From positions 2,742,932 to 2,806,931 of the forward strand of contig NZ_CP012023.1 of NCBI RefSeq assembly GCF_001308265.1: 64,000 bases of DNA, written 5' to 3'. Of the stretch, positions 57,701 through 64,000 are shown piece by piece. This DNA is from Celeribacter marinus (lineage in GTDB: Bacteria > Pseudomonadota > Alphaproteobacteria > Rhodobacterales > Rhodobacteraceae). A program made the translations under genes and the position numbers. The stretch's first letter is position 1; each line of letters opens with the position of its first letter. The notes beneath the pieces are model-generated. The model was not told where the DNA came from. It saw only the letters and a list, made by a program, of their open reading frames with translations, and ran no database searches.

Positions 57701-58033
57701 GGCCGTGCCCTGACTGAAATTTCCGCCCTTCAAGCCGCGCAAATGGCCGCTGCCGTTGCCACATTAACGGGGGGCGGGGGAGATTTGTCTGGCTCAATTC
57801 GCAAGAGTTTTGGCCTTGATGATATCGACCTGACGACCTCTGAAAATGGTGATGCTGCGCTAAAAGTCGGCAAATACCTGAGCGAAAAAATCTACACCGA
57901 TGTGACCATCGACAGTTCCGGAAAATCCGAAATCAACCTGAACCTAGACGCCTCCAAAAATGTCACCGTCAAAGGATCACTATCGACCGATGGCAACACG
58001 AGTCTCGGTGTATTCTTTGAGAAAGACTACTAA
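54758..58033 (+). CDS. tamB: Translocation and assembly module protein TamB (DUF490)
   Basis: A 1091-residue envelope protein, somewhat shorter than the 1259 residues of E. coli TamB. It starts with a TTG that overlaps the tamA stop, then an N-terminal hydrophobic segment ('RFILICACAALPLTAIA'). A long beta-rich body is made of repeated short strands. The C-terminal DUF490 domain begins near residue 770, with 'GQFTLVRGRLSILGKRIDLDEGEL' and 'LPDEEILSQLLFGRALTEIS' as landmarks. TamB bridges the periplasm and is now thought to carry phospholipids and assist outer-membrane protein assembly with TamA. Confidence 0.92.
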   Translation: MTRFILICACAALPLTAIAQDDDAVMRDRSLIQGFLEDNLSGAGRDIRIEGFRGALSSQAKLDELTIADDDGIWFTLRDAVLDWDRAALLRGRVDINRISAGEIIIARLPSTDPKAPSPEATPFSLPELPVSISIDAIEAERVSLGAPVLRIGTHVDLSVSGTMQLADGSGMATLDIARLNGPAGAFNVDVSYTNATEQLDLNLALTEGKGGLIATLSNLPGAPDIALTAVGSGPLDAFVTDITLATQGQERLNGSIALKAEPSQDEGAPSARRFVADLSGDLTPLFASDYSEFFGSSSRLEARGISYPDGQFDLEQFGLSTQALSLSGALNVASDGLPSAFALSGTLATPTGRATLLPLTGTRTFVDKAQIVASYDSRAGDAWSARATLDGFARDQLRISRVEVDGNGTIERTPQADVSTFLRAIAADVAVAVTGFQTDNGALQEAIGDSLSGAATLAWQEGDPLIIDRLDITTGATEFYASGSVGGFESGFEYNGGLVLDTPRLARFAALSGLALSGATEVSASGRIVPLAGAFDVFVEGTGYDLAVGVPQADALLGGTSRFELTAKRDETGLTLEGAELDTPAVSARASGTVAAQAGDITARISLDDVARLNTGLSGPLTIDATMTHGGATTPWTTRADLVGPGGATARVAGSIVQDFKTANLSITGRAPLGLANTFTTAALVQGTAAFDLALSGPLTLNALSGQISITDGTRIVLPDAGVILTLSPSRIDLARSQATLNVLASPEQGGSLSVTGTVGLTRGLPANLSTTLTNFALEDPNLYSTSLNGTLTLRGPLVATPTLAGTLTLGETEIQVAPSALGAGGEIPEIVHIKAAASVQATRVRAGVVNTGEQGGKASTVGLNLTVRAPNQVYIRGRGLDAELGGQLSLRGTTADIIPVGQFTLVRGRLSILGKRIDLDEGELAVSGDIDPTFRLVGATSTDDLTIQIITQGRISAPELTLTSSPELPDEEILSQLLFGRALTEISALQAAQMAAAVATLTGGGGDLSGSIRKSFGLDDIDLTTSENGDAALKVGKYLSEKIYTDVTIDSSGKSEINLNLDASKNVTVKGSLSTDGNTSLGVFFEKDY

Positions 58034-58055
58034 GGATCAGGCGATTTCACGCCCC

Positions 58056-58520
58056 CTAAGGGCGCGGTAATTTTGCACTTTGCTCGACAAACGCAATGAT
58101 ATCTTTGGCGGGGCGCGCACCCGCAAGCCGCGCGATTTCTTTGCCGCCTTGATACAAAATCAACGCAGGGATGCCACGAATACCGTTTTTGGCGGACACG
58201 CTTGGATGCTCCTCGGTGTTGATTTTCGCAAAACGTGCGCGCCCTTTGAGTGCCTGTGCGGCCTTTGAAAACTCGGGGGCCATTTGACGACACGGACCAC
58301 ACCACGGTGCCCAGAAATCGACAATCACCGCCAGCTCGTCTTTCTTGGAGATTGCCGCAAGCGCCTTAGGGTCCAATTCCGCAACCTTACCTGATACAAG
58401 CGGCTCACCGCAGGTGCCGCATTTTGGGCCGGAGCCTAGCTTGCCCAAAGGCACACGGTTCATCTGTCCACACGTGGTACACGCAAGCTTCACAGCATCT
58501 TTTTCAAGGGCAGCAGTCAT
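58056..58520 (-). CDS. trxC: Thioredoxin 2 (zinc-ribbon thioredoxin)
   Basis: A 154-residue TrxC. The N-terminal 'CTTCGQMNRVPLGKLGSGPKCGTC' supplies two CxxC pairs for zinc, and the active site is 'WAPWCGPCRQM' near residue 70. ATG 58520 is chosen because GGAGG lies five bases upstream; the ATG four codons earlier overlaps that site. It reduces disulfides in the cytosol and is often induced under oxidative stress. It converges with tamB. Confidence 0.95.
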   Translation of the reverse strand: MTAALEKDAVKLACTTCGQMNRVPLGKLGSGPKCGTCGEPLVSGKVAELDPKALAAISKKDELAVIVDFWAPWCGPCRQMAPEFSKAAQALKGRARFAKINTEEHPSVSAKNGIRGIPALILYQGGKEIARLAGARPAKDIIAFVEQSAKLPRP

Positions 58521-58580
58521 AGCAACCTCCATTCACATTCTCTCACTTGAATAAGTGAGGCGCGCAGCCGCAAAATTCAA

Positions 58581-58605
58581 GGCCCCGCACCTTTCGGGCG
58601 GGGCC
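58581..58605 (-). terminator. Hairpin downstream of gcvP
   Basis: GGCCCCG (58581-58587) pairs with CGGGGCC (58599-58605). It lies just past the gcvP stop at 58612; on the minus strand TTGAATTTTG follows. A T-run is also present on the plus side. Confidence 0.75.
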
Positions 58606-58611
58606 TTTTGA

Positions 58612-61458
58612 TCATTCAGCGGCTTCGATGTAACTCTCAACAGGTGGACAAGAGCAGATCAGATTTCGGTCGCCATACGCATTGTCGACACGGCCAACAG
58701 GTGGCCAGTATTTATCAACGCGGAACGAGCCAGGCGGGAAACACGCCTGTTCGCGGCTGTAGGGTCGATCCCATTCGGCGACCAAATCGTTGACCGTGTG
58801 CGGCGCGTGAACAAGCGGGTTGTTGTCGCGCGGCAAATCACCGGCCTCGATCGCCGCCAACTCGGAGCGAATAGAGAGCATCGCTTCGATAAACCGGTCT
58901 AGCTCTGCCTTTGTCTCGGACTCAGTCGGCTCAATCATCAACGTGCCTGACACGGGCCAAGACATTGTTGGAGCGTGGAAACCGCTGTCCATCAACCGCT
59001 TCGCAATATCGTCAACACCCGTTCCAGTGGCCTCGTTAATGGCGCGCGGATCAATGATGCACTCATGCGCCACGCGACCTTGCTTGCCTTTGAACAGCAC
59101 AGGGAAGGCAGGCTCAAGTCGCGCCGCCATATAGTTCGCGTTCAAAATGGCGACTTTTGTCGCTTGCGTAAGACCCTCACCCCCCATGAGCATACAATAG
59201 GCCCACGAGATTGGTAAAATGGATGCGGAGCCAAAGTTCGCGGCCGATACCGGTCCGGTCGCACCGCCGCCCAAAGGATCACCCGGCAAGAACCGAGCAA
59301 GGTGGCTTTTGACGCCAATCGGCCCCATGCCCGGACCACCGCCGCCATGCGGAATGCAGAACGTCTTGTGCAAATTGAGGTGGCTCACATCAGATCCGAT
59401 TTCACCTGGTTTTGCGAGACCGACGAGGGCGTTGAGGTTCGCACCATCGAGATAGACCTGACCCCCAAATTCATGGGTGATGTCACAGACGTCTTTCACC
59501 GTTTCCTCGAACACGCCGTGGGTCGAGGGATATGTGATCATACAGGCGGCAAGTTTGTCACCCGCGGCTTCGGCCTTGGCCCGAAAGTCCTCAACATCAA
59601 TGTCACCATTTGCGGCAGATTTCACCACCACAACCTGCATCCCGCACATCTGCGCAGAGGCGGGGTTCGTACCATGAGCGGAGACCGGAATCAGGCAGAT
59701 ATTGCGCTCACCCTGCCCGTTTGCACGGTGGTACGCCATAATGGTCAAAAGACCCGCATATTCGCCCTGCGCGCCCGAATTGGGCTGCATCGACATGGCA
59801 TCATACCCTGTGATCTCACACAATTTGGCGTTCAGGTCGTCGATCATTTCGACATATCCCTGCGACTGATCGACAGGCGCATAGGGGTGCATCGCGTTGA
59901 ATTCCGGCCATGTGACAGGCATCATTTCTACGGCGGCGTTCAGCTTCATCGTGCAAGATCCAAGCGGGATCATCGCGCGATCAAGGGCGAGATCGCGGTC
60001 GGCCAAGCGGCGCATATAGCGCATCATTTCACCTTCGGCGCGGTTCATGCCAAAGATCGGGTGGGTCAAATAATCGCTGGTCCGCACCAACGTATCCGGA
60101 ATGCCCAAAGCCGTAGGAGCATCATCCGCTTTGGCCTCGTGACCAAAGGCGCGCCACACTTTTTCGATAATCGCGGGGCCGGTCATTTCATCGACCGCAA
60201 TGCCAATACGATCCTTGCCGATTTTGCGCAAGTTGACGCCCTCGGCCACGGCAGAGCGCAAGATAACCCCCTGCATCGCACCGACATTGACCGTGATCGT
60301 ATCAAAGAACGCCGTGGGTGCCACATCGAACCCTTCGGCCTTTAACCCCTGCGCCAAGCGGACGGCATTAAAATGGATGCGCTCGCCGATTGCACGTAGG
60401 CCTGTTGGGCCGTGAAAAACGGCATAGAACGAGGCCATCACAGCCAACAACGCCTGTGCCGTACACACATTGGAGGTCGCTTTTTCACGACGAATATGTT
60501 GCTCGCGCGTTTGTAGGCTCAGGCGATAGGCCCGCTCGCCACGGCTGTCGATGGACACACCGACGATCCGGCCGGGCATCGCGCGTTTGATCGCGTCAGC
60601 ACAGGACATAAACGCCGCGTGCGGACCGCCAAAGCCCATAGGAACGCCAAACCGTTGCGACGATCCAACCGCAATATCAGCCCCCATAGCACCGGGATCT
60701 TTAAGCAACGTCAGCGCCATAAGATCCGTCGCCATGATCGCAATGGCTTTTGTGCCGTGCAACGCCGTGATGTGGGATGTGAAATCACGCACCTCACCAA
60801 AGGTTCCCGGATATTGGAAAATCGCGCCGAACACTTTGGTCGCGTCCAGATCATCAGGATTGCCCACAATCACATCAATACCCAATGGGGCCGCGCGGGT
60901 TTTCATCACTTCGATGTTTTGCGGATGACAGTTTTCATCAATAAAGAAACGCGTCATCTTTGATTTGGAGACGCGCTGTGCCATCGTCATGGCCTCGGCG
61001 CACGCCGTTGCCTCATCTAGCAACGATGCGTTGGCTACGGGCAAACCCGTCATATCGCAGACCATCGTTTGATAGTTGAGCAAAGCCTCAAGGCGCCCCT
61101 GCGCGATCTCGGGTTGGTACGGCGTGTAGGCCGTATACCACGCAGGATTTTCCAGAATATTGCGTTGGATCGCGGGGGGCGTGGCGGTGCCGTAGTACCC
61201 CTGACCAATCAGCGAGGTCATGACCGTGTTACGCCCTGCGACCTCACGCATGTGATCAAGAACCTCATGTTCCGTCATTGGATCCCATGTCAAAGGCTCC
61301 AACTGGCGGATCGACATCGGAACTGTCTCGTCAATCAAGGTATCAAGAGACGCCGCACCAATCGCCTTGAGCATCTCGGCCATCTCGGCGGGAGACGGGC
61401 CGATGTGGCGGCGATTGGCGAAGTCGTACGGGTTATAAGTCGAGGGCGTGTAGGTCAC
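58612..61458 (-). CDS. gcvP: Glycine dehydrogenase (decarboxylating), P protein
   Basis: A 948-residue single-chain P protein of the glycine cleavage system; it decarboxylates glycine on PLP and passes the aminomethyl group to GcvH. The N-terminus '[20 protein letters not shown]' and the PLP-lysine region '[18 protein letters not shown]' near 690 are clear. The start is called as GTG 61458 ('[13 protein letters not shown]'), with AAGGA upstream; a TTG six codons earlier is also open. It is the last gene of gcvT-gcvH-gcvP. Confidence 0.95.
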   Translation of the reverse strand: MTYTPSTYNPYDFANRRHIGPSPAEMAEMLKAIGAASLDTLIDETVPMSIRQLEPLTWDPMTEHEVLDHMREVAGRNTVMTSLIGQGYYGTATPPAIQRNILENPAWYTAYTPYQPEIAQGRLEALLNYQTMVCDMTGLPVANASLLDEATACAEAMTMAQRVSKSKMTRFFIDENCHPQNIEVMKTRAAPLGIDVIVGNPDDLDATKVFGAIFQYPGTFGEVRDFTSHITALHGTKAIAIMATDLMALTLLKDPGAMGADIAVGSSQRFGVPMGFGGPHAAFMSCADAIKRAMPGRIVGVSIDSRGERAYRLSLQTREQHIRREKATSNVCTAQALLAVMASFYAVFHGPTGLRAIGERIHFNAVRLAQGLKAEGFDVAPTAFFDTITVNVGAMQGVILRSAVAEGVNLRKIGKDRIGIAVDEMTGPAIIEKVWRAFGHEAKADDAPTALGIPDTLVRTSDYLTHPIFGMNRAEGEMMRYMRRLADRDLALDRAMIPLGSCTMKLNAAVEMMPVTWPEFNAMHPYAPVDQSQGYVEMIDDLNAKLCEITGYDAMSMQPNSGAQGEYAGLLTIMAYHRANGQGERNICLIPVSAHGTNPASAQMCGMQVVVVKSAANGDIDVEDFRAKAEAAGDKLAACMITYPSTHGVFEETVKDVCDITHEFGGQVYLDGANLNALVGLAKPGEIGSDVSHLNLHKTFCIPHGGGGPGMGPIGVKSHLARFLPGDPLGGGATGPVSAANFGSASILPISWAYCMLMGGEGLTQATKVAILNANYMAARLEPAFPVLFKGKQGRVAHECIIDPRAINEATGTGVDDIAKRLMDSGFHAPTMSWPVSGTLMIEPTESETKAELDRFIEAMLSIRSELAAIEAGDLPRDNNPLVHAPHTVNDLVAEWDRPYSREQACFPPGSFRVDKYWPPVGRVDNAYGDRNLICSCPPVESYIEAAE

Positions 61459-61496
61459 GGGCAGCAATCCTTGCAATGTCGGGCCTGAGGCGTTGG

Positions 61497-61868
61497 TTAG
61501 CCGATATGGGCTTTGTATTCGGCCTCGGTCATGAGGTCGTCGAGCGCAGACATATCGTCCACTTTCATCTTAAAGAACCATGCATCGCCAAGCGGGTCTT
61601 CGTTCACCTTACCGGGGTCTTCGGCAAGTGGTCCGTTCACTTCGACGATTTCACCATCGAGCGGCGCAAGAATGTCTGAGGCCGCTTTGACAGACTCAAT
61701 CACCACAACTTCGTCGTCTTTGGATACGGTTGTGCCCTCGTCGGGAAGCTCAATAAAGACAACATCGCCAAGGGCGGTTGCCGCATGTTCCGTGATGCCA
61801 ACAACGACGAGGTCGTCCTCAACGCGGAGCCATTCGTGTTCTTCGGTAAATTTAATATCGTTAGCCAT
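61497..61868 (-). CDS. gcvH: Glycine cleavage system H protein
   Basis: A 123-residue lipoyl carrier. '[23 protein letters not shown]' starts the fold, and the lipoylated lysine lies in '[12 protein letters not shown]' near residue 61. ATG 61868 gives the standard length; the longer open frame upstream lacks similarity. It is 25 bases from gcvT and 38 bases from gcvP. Confidence 0.96.
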   Translation of the reverse strand: MANDIKFTEEHEWLRVEDDLVVVGITEHAATALGDVVFIELPDEGTTVSKDDEVVVIESVKAASDILAPLDGEIVEVNGPLAEDPGKVNEDPLGDAWFFKMKVDDMSALDDLMTEAEYKAHIG

Positions 61869-61893
61869 GTGAGGTGTCCCTTTTTGGATGGGG

Positions 61894-63021
61894 TTAGCGT
61901 TTATAGGTTGAGGGGCGAAACGGCATGTCAGTGACATGAACAGGTAGGCGCTTACCACGCAGCTCCGCAAAAACTTCGGTGCCGGATGCACTTAGCTCGA
62001 TGGGCAGGTAGCCCATGGCAATTGGGTGTTCGAGTGAGGGGGCAAAGCCACCAGACGTGATGACGCCAATCTGGTCCGCACTGTCTTGGCTCGCGAAGAG
62101 GGGCGTGCCTTCACGCATCGGCGCGCGACCCTGTGGCAATAGGCCAACACGCAATCGTGTGGGCGCACCGTCCAGTTCGGCCAGAATACGCGCCTCTCCG
62201 GCAAACCCACCCGCGCGCGCGCCGTCAGTGCGGCGCACTTTTTGAATGGCCCATGCGATATTGCCCTCGGCGGGTGAGGTGGTGGTGTCGATATCGTGAC
62301 CATAGAGGCAAAGACCCGCCTCAAGGCGCAAACTGTCACGCGCTCCAAGACCAATTGGGGCAACCTCGTCCATGTCACAAATCGTCTGTGCAAAGGCTTC
62401 GGCGGCGTCCGCAGGTAGCGAGATTTCGAACCCGTCTTCCCCTGTGTAGCCAGAGCGCGAAATCCACCACTCGGTGCCGTCCACATCAATGCGGTGACTG
62501 TCCATAAACCGCATCTCGGTCACGGATGGAACGAGGCGCGATAGGGCCGTTTCGGCACTTGGGCCTTGCAACGCCAAGAGCGCGCGGTCGGTGATTTCGC
62601 TCACCGTTACATGCGCGGGCAAGTTTGCTTTGAGGTGTGCGATGTCCTCAGATTTACACGCCGCATTCACCACAAGAAACAGGGCGTCACCTGTGTTGGC
62701 GATCATCAGATCATCTAGGATCCCACCCGCCTCGTTTGTGAACACGCCGTAGCGTTGACGCCCCGCCGCGATCCCCGTGATCGACACGGGCACAAGCGCC
62801 TCAAGAGCGAGGCACAATGCCTCAAGACCCTGATCGGACGTCAACATGACTTGGCCCATGTGACTAACATCGAACAGGCCCGCAGCAGCACGCGTGTGCA
62901 AGTGCTCTTTCATCACGCCAAGCGGATATTGCACAGGCATATCATACCCCGCAAACGGCACCATTTTAGCCTGTTGGGAAATGTGAAAATCATAAAGTGG
63001 GGTTTTGTTTAGAGCCGTCAT
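61894..63021 (-). CDS. gcvT: Glycine cleavage system T protein (aminomethyltransferase)
   Basis: A 375-residue tetrahydrofolate-dependent aminomethyltransferase. 'LYDFHISQQAKMVPFAGYDMPVQYPLGVMKEHLHTR' at the start, 'DVSHMGQVML' near 50, and 'RSGYTGEDGFEISLP' near 190 are family marks. It transfers the one-carbon unit from GcvH to THF. It is the first gene of the operon and lies directly below the tandem glycine riboswitch. Confidence 0.95.
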   Translation of the reverse strand: MTALNKTPLYDFHISQQAKMVPFAGYDMPVQYPLGVMKEHLHTRAAAGLFDVSHMGQVMLTSDQGLEALCLALEALVPVSITGIAAGRQRYGVFTNEAGGILDDLMIANTGDALFLVVNAACKSEDIAHLKANLPAHVTVSEITDRALLALQGPSAETALSRLVPSVTEMRFMDSHRIDVDGTEWWISRSGYTGEDGFEISLPADAAEAFAQTICDMDEVAPIGLGARDSLRLEAGLCLYGHDIDTTTSPAEGNIAWAIQKVRRTDGARAGGFAGEARILAELDGAPTRLRVGLLPQGRAPMREGTPLFASQDSADQIGVITSGGFAPSLEHPIAMGYLPIELSASGTEVFAELRGKRLPVHVTDMPFRPSTYKR

Positions 63022-63034
63022 GTCATCCTCTTTC

Positions 63035-63050
63035 CGACCTCTTCAGGTCG
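63035..63050 (-). promoter_or_regulatory. Hairpin beside the gcvT ribosome site (candidate riboswitch expression platform)
   Basis: On the minus strand CGACCT-GAAG-AGGTCG forms a six-pair stem immediately ahead of the purine-rich GAAAGAGGA segment that serves gcvT. It could be the switching helix that exposes or hides that site. Confidence 0.5.
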
Positions 63051-63099
63051 TTCTCGCCGGTGACAAATCAACCGACATCACGACAGGGAAATCCCTGCC

Positions 63100-63262
63100 C
63101 GATGCCCCCTCTGTCCTGTGCGCCTGAGATCGTTATCCCTTCGGCGGATGCGCGAGGCACCTCTCTCCAGAGTTTTGACCTCGCGAAGGTCCATTTGCCT
63201 GAGAGTTTACCGGGGCGGTTGCTCCTTCGGCACGGGGGACTATGCCCTTCCGTTCTCCCAAC
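63100..63262 (-). promoter_or_regulatory. Tandem glycine riboswitch
   Basis: Reading the minus strand, aptamer 1 (about 63182-63262) has GGGAGA at its 5' end, a GCCGAAGGAGCAA core and AACTCTCAGGCAAA then GGACC. Aptamer 2 (about 63103-63178) has CTCTGGAGAG, a CGCCGAAGGG core, ATCTCAGGC and GGACAGAGGGGGCA. These are the conserved cores of the tandem glycine aptamer. It sits about 80 bases upstream of gcvT and should switch on gcvTHP when glycine is abundant. Confidence 0.93.
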
Positions 63263-63341
63263 GCGAGATATTTTGCGGACGTTATGCGAGCCTCAGATTC
63301 GGGGCAAGGGCCAAGTGCGCCTCGGCAAACCAAAGAACACA

Positions 63342-63377
63342 AAACCCGCCCAATGCGCATGTGGCATGGACGGGTTT
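63342..63377 (-). terminator. Intrinsic terminator of the glutamyl-tRNA synthetase gene
   Basis: On the minus strand AAACCCGTCC pairs with GGGCGGGTTT (63342-63351 with 63368-63377), followed by TGTGTTCTTT. It lies between gltX and the riboswitch. Confidence 0.75.
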
Positions 63378-63408
63378 GTATAGATTTAGATCAAACGCAC
63401 CTTGGCGA

Positions 63409-64000
63409 TTATAGCGCAGGTGCCTTTTGCAACAACGGCATGACGTTCGACATGTCAGGGCCGCGCTCCATTCCCGTTACAGCCTTGCGTAGCGGCATAA
63501 ATAGACCTTTGCCTTTTCGGCCCGTGGCGTCTTTGACGGCGGTGGTCCACTCTTTCCACGTGTCCAATGTGTAGGGATGCGCAGGAAGCATGGTGAAGGC
63601 TTCGGTGATGAAATCCGTGTCCTCATCGTCGATAAGCGGCGTCGCCCCATCGCGAAACAACTCCCACCAACCAGCCATATCAGCTTTTACGGTGATGTTT
63701 TCGCGCACAACGGTCCAGAATGCTTCGGCCTGACCATCGGGCACACCAAGGGCCGCGACCTCGTCTTTGACATCGGCGAACGGACGGGTGTGGTTGACTT
63801 GTGCCGACAGGGGCAACAAATCTTTTGGGTCGAACTTAGTCGGGGCAGAGCCAAAAGACGCGACATCGAACCCGTCGATCAACTCGTCCATCGTCGCGCG
63901 CAACTCCACGGGCTGAGACGAACCGAGACGCGCCATCAACGACAAAAGCGCCATAGGCTCGATACCTTGCGCGCGCAGATCACGCAGCGACAAGGTGCCA
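63409..64000 (-). CDS. gltX: Glutamyl-tRNA synthetase, C-terminal part (gene runs off the right edge)
   Basis: About 197 residues are visible, open through base 64000. The segment starts 'GTLSLRDLRAQGIEPMALLSLMARLGSS', which in GluRS follows directly after the KLSKR motif, and continues as the helical anticodon-binding region ('GWWELFRDGATPLIDDEDTDFITEAFTML', 'GRKGKGLFMPLRKAVTG', 'GPDMSNVMPLL'). Alphaproteobacteria often have two GltX copies; this one looks complete at its C-terminus. The catalytic part is outside the window. Confidence 0.9.
   Translation of the reverse strand, partial: GTLSLRDLRAQGIEPMALLSLMARLGSSQPVELRATMDELIDGFDVASFGSAPTKFDPKDLLPLSAQVNHTRPFADVKDEVAALGVPDGQAEAFWTVVRENITVKADMAGWWELFRDGATPLIDDEDTDFITEAFTMLPAHPYTLDTWKEWTTAVKDATGRKGKGLFMPLRKAVTGMERGPDMSNVMPLLQKAPAL

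Overview
The window looks like chromosomal DNA of a marine Rhodobacteraceae (Roseobacter-group alphaproteobacterium). The evidence is a moderately GC-rich, densely packed gene set typical of that group: class I lysyl-tRNA synthetase, an NDUFS4-like complex I subunit, fused 5-oxoprolinase, a CtrA-like regulator, MYG1-family protein, and a gcvTHP operon behind a tandem glycine riboswitch. Most of the window is core or metabolic. One short AT-rich accessory islet sits near 49.9-51.2 kb.

Layout. 1-3.6 kb: end of an ABC solute-binding protein, then divergent genes for non-phosphorylative L-fucose/L-rhamnose-type sugar acid breakdown (FAH-fold hydrolase, SDR dehydrogenase, amidohydrolase/lactonase) around a perfect FadR/GntR-type operator palindrome. 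3.6-13.1 kb: acs, a two-subunit sodium:carboxylate symporter, then a signalling group of a cNMP/CBS/DUF294 protein, a small membrane protein, a single-domain response regulator and a membrane pseudo-kinase fused to a DEDDh exonuclease. 13.1-22.1 kb: NUDIX hydrolase and a type I secretion operon (Ig-repeat adhesin, TolC-like lipoprotein, LapB-like ABC exporter with a long charged N-terminus, HlyD adaptor). 22.4-25.2 kb: copper P-type ATPase and divergent copper chaperone. 25.3-28.6 kb: DgoK, DgoA, lactonase and aldose epimerase, the lower part of the De Ley-Doudoroff galactose route. 28.7-32.2 kb: fused hydantoinase A/B (5-oxoprolinase type). 32.4 kb: tRNA-Met. 32.6-49.8 kb: housekeeping and unknown genes (EthD-like barrel, MYG1, NDUFS4-like, uvrB, rhodanese, CtrA-like regulator, hemerythrin, beta-helix protein, lysK, terB, dacB, nadD, DUF7450 protein, ettA). 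49.9-51.2 kb: islet with a DarT1-like DNA ADP-ribosyltransferase interrupted by a one-base frameshift and an apparently intact NADAR antitoxin, preceded by a duplicated fragment of the ettA 3' end. 51.2-58.5 kb: orphan BrnA-like antitoxin, cold-shock protein, PhnA-like zinc-ribbon protein, tamA-tamB, trxC. 58.6-64 kb: gcvP, gcvH, gcvT, tandem glycine riboswitch and the C-terminal part of a glutamyl-tRNA synthetase.

Strongest candidates for follow-up: the broken DarT1/NADAR module next to the ettA direct repeat; the pseudo-kinase/exonuclease fusion with its dedicated receiver protein beside the acetate-type symporter; and a long inverted repeat whose loop is a G-quadruplex-type sequence, upstream of uvrB. 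All function calls come from reading motifs by eye; no database search was possible.
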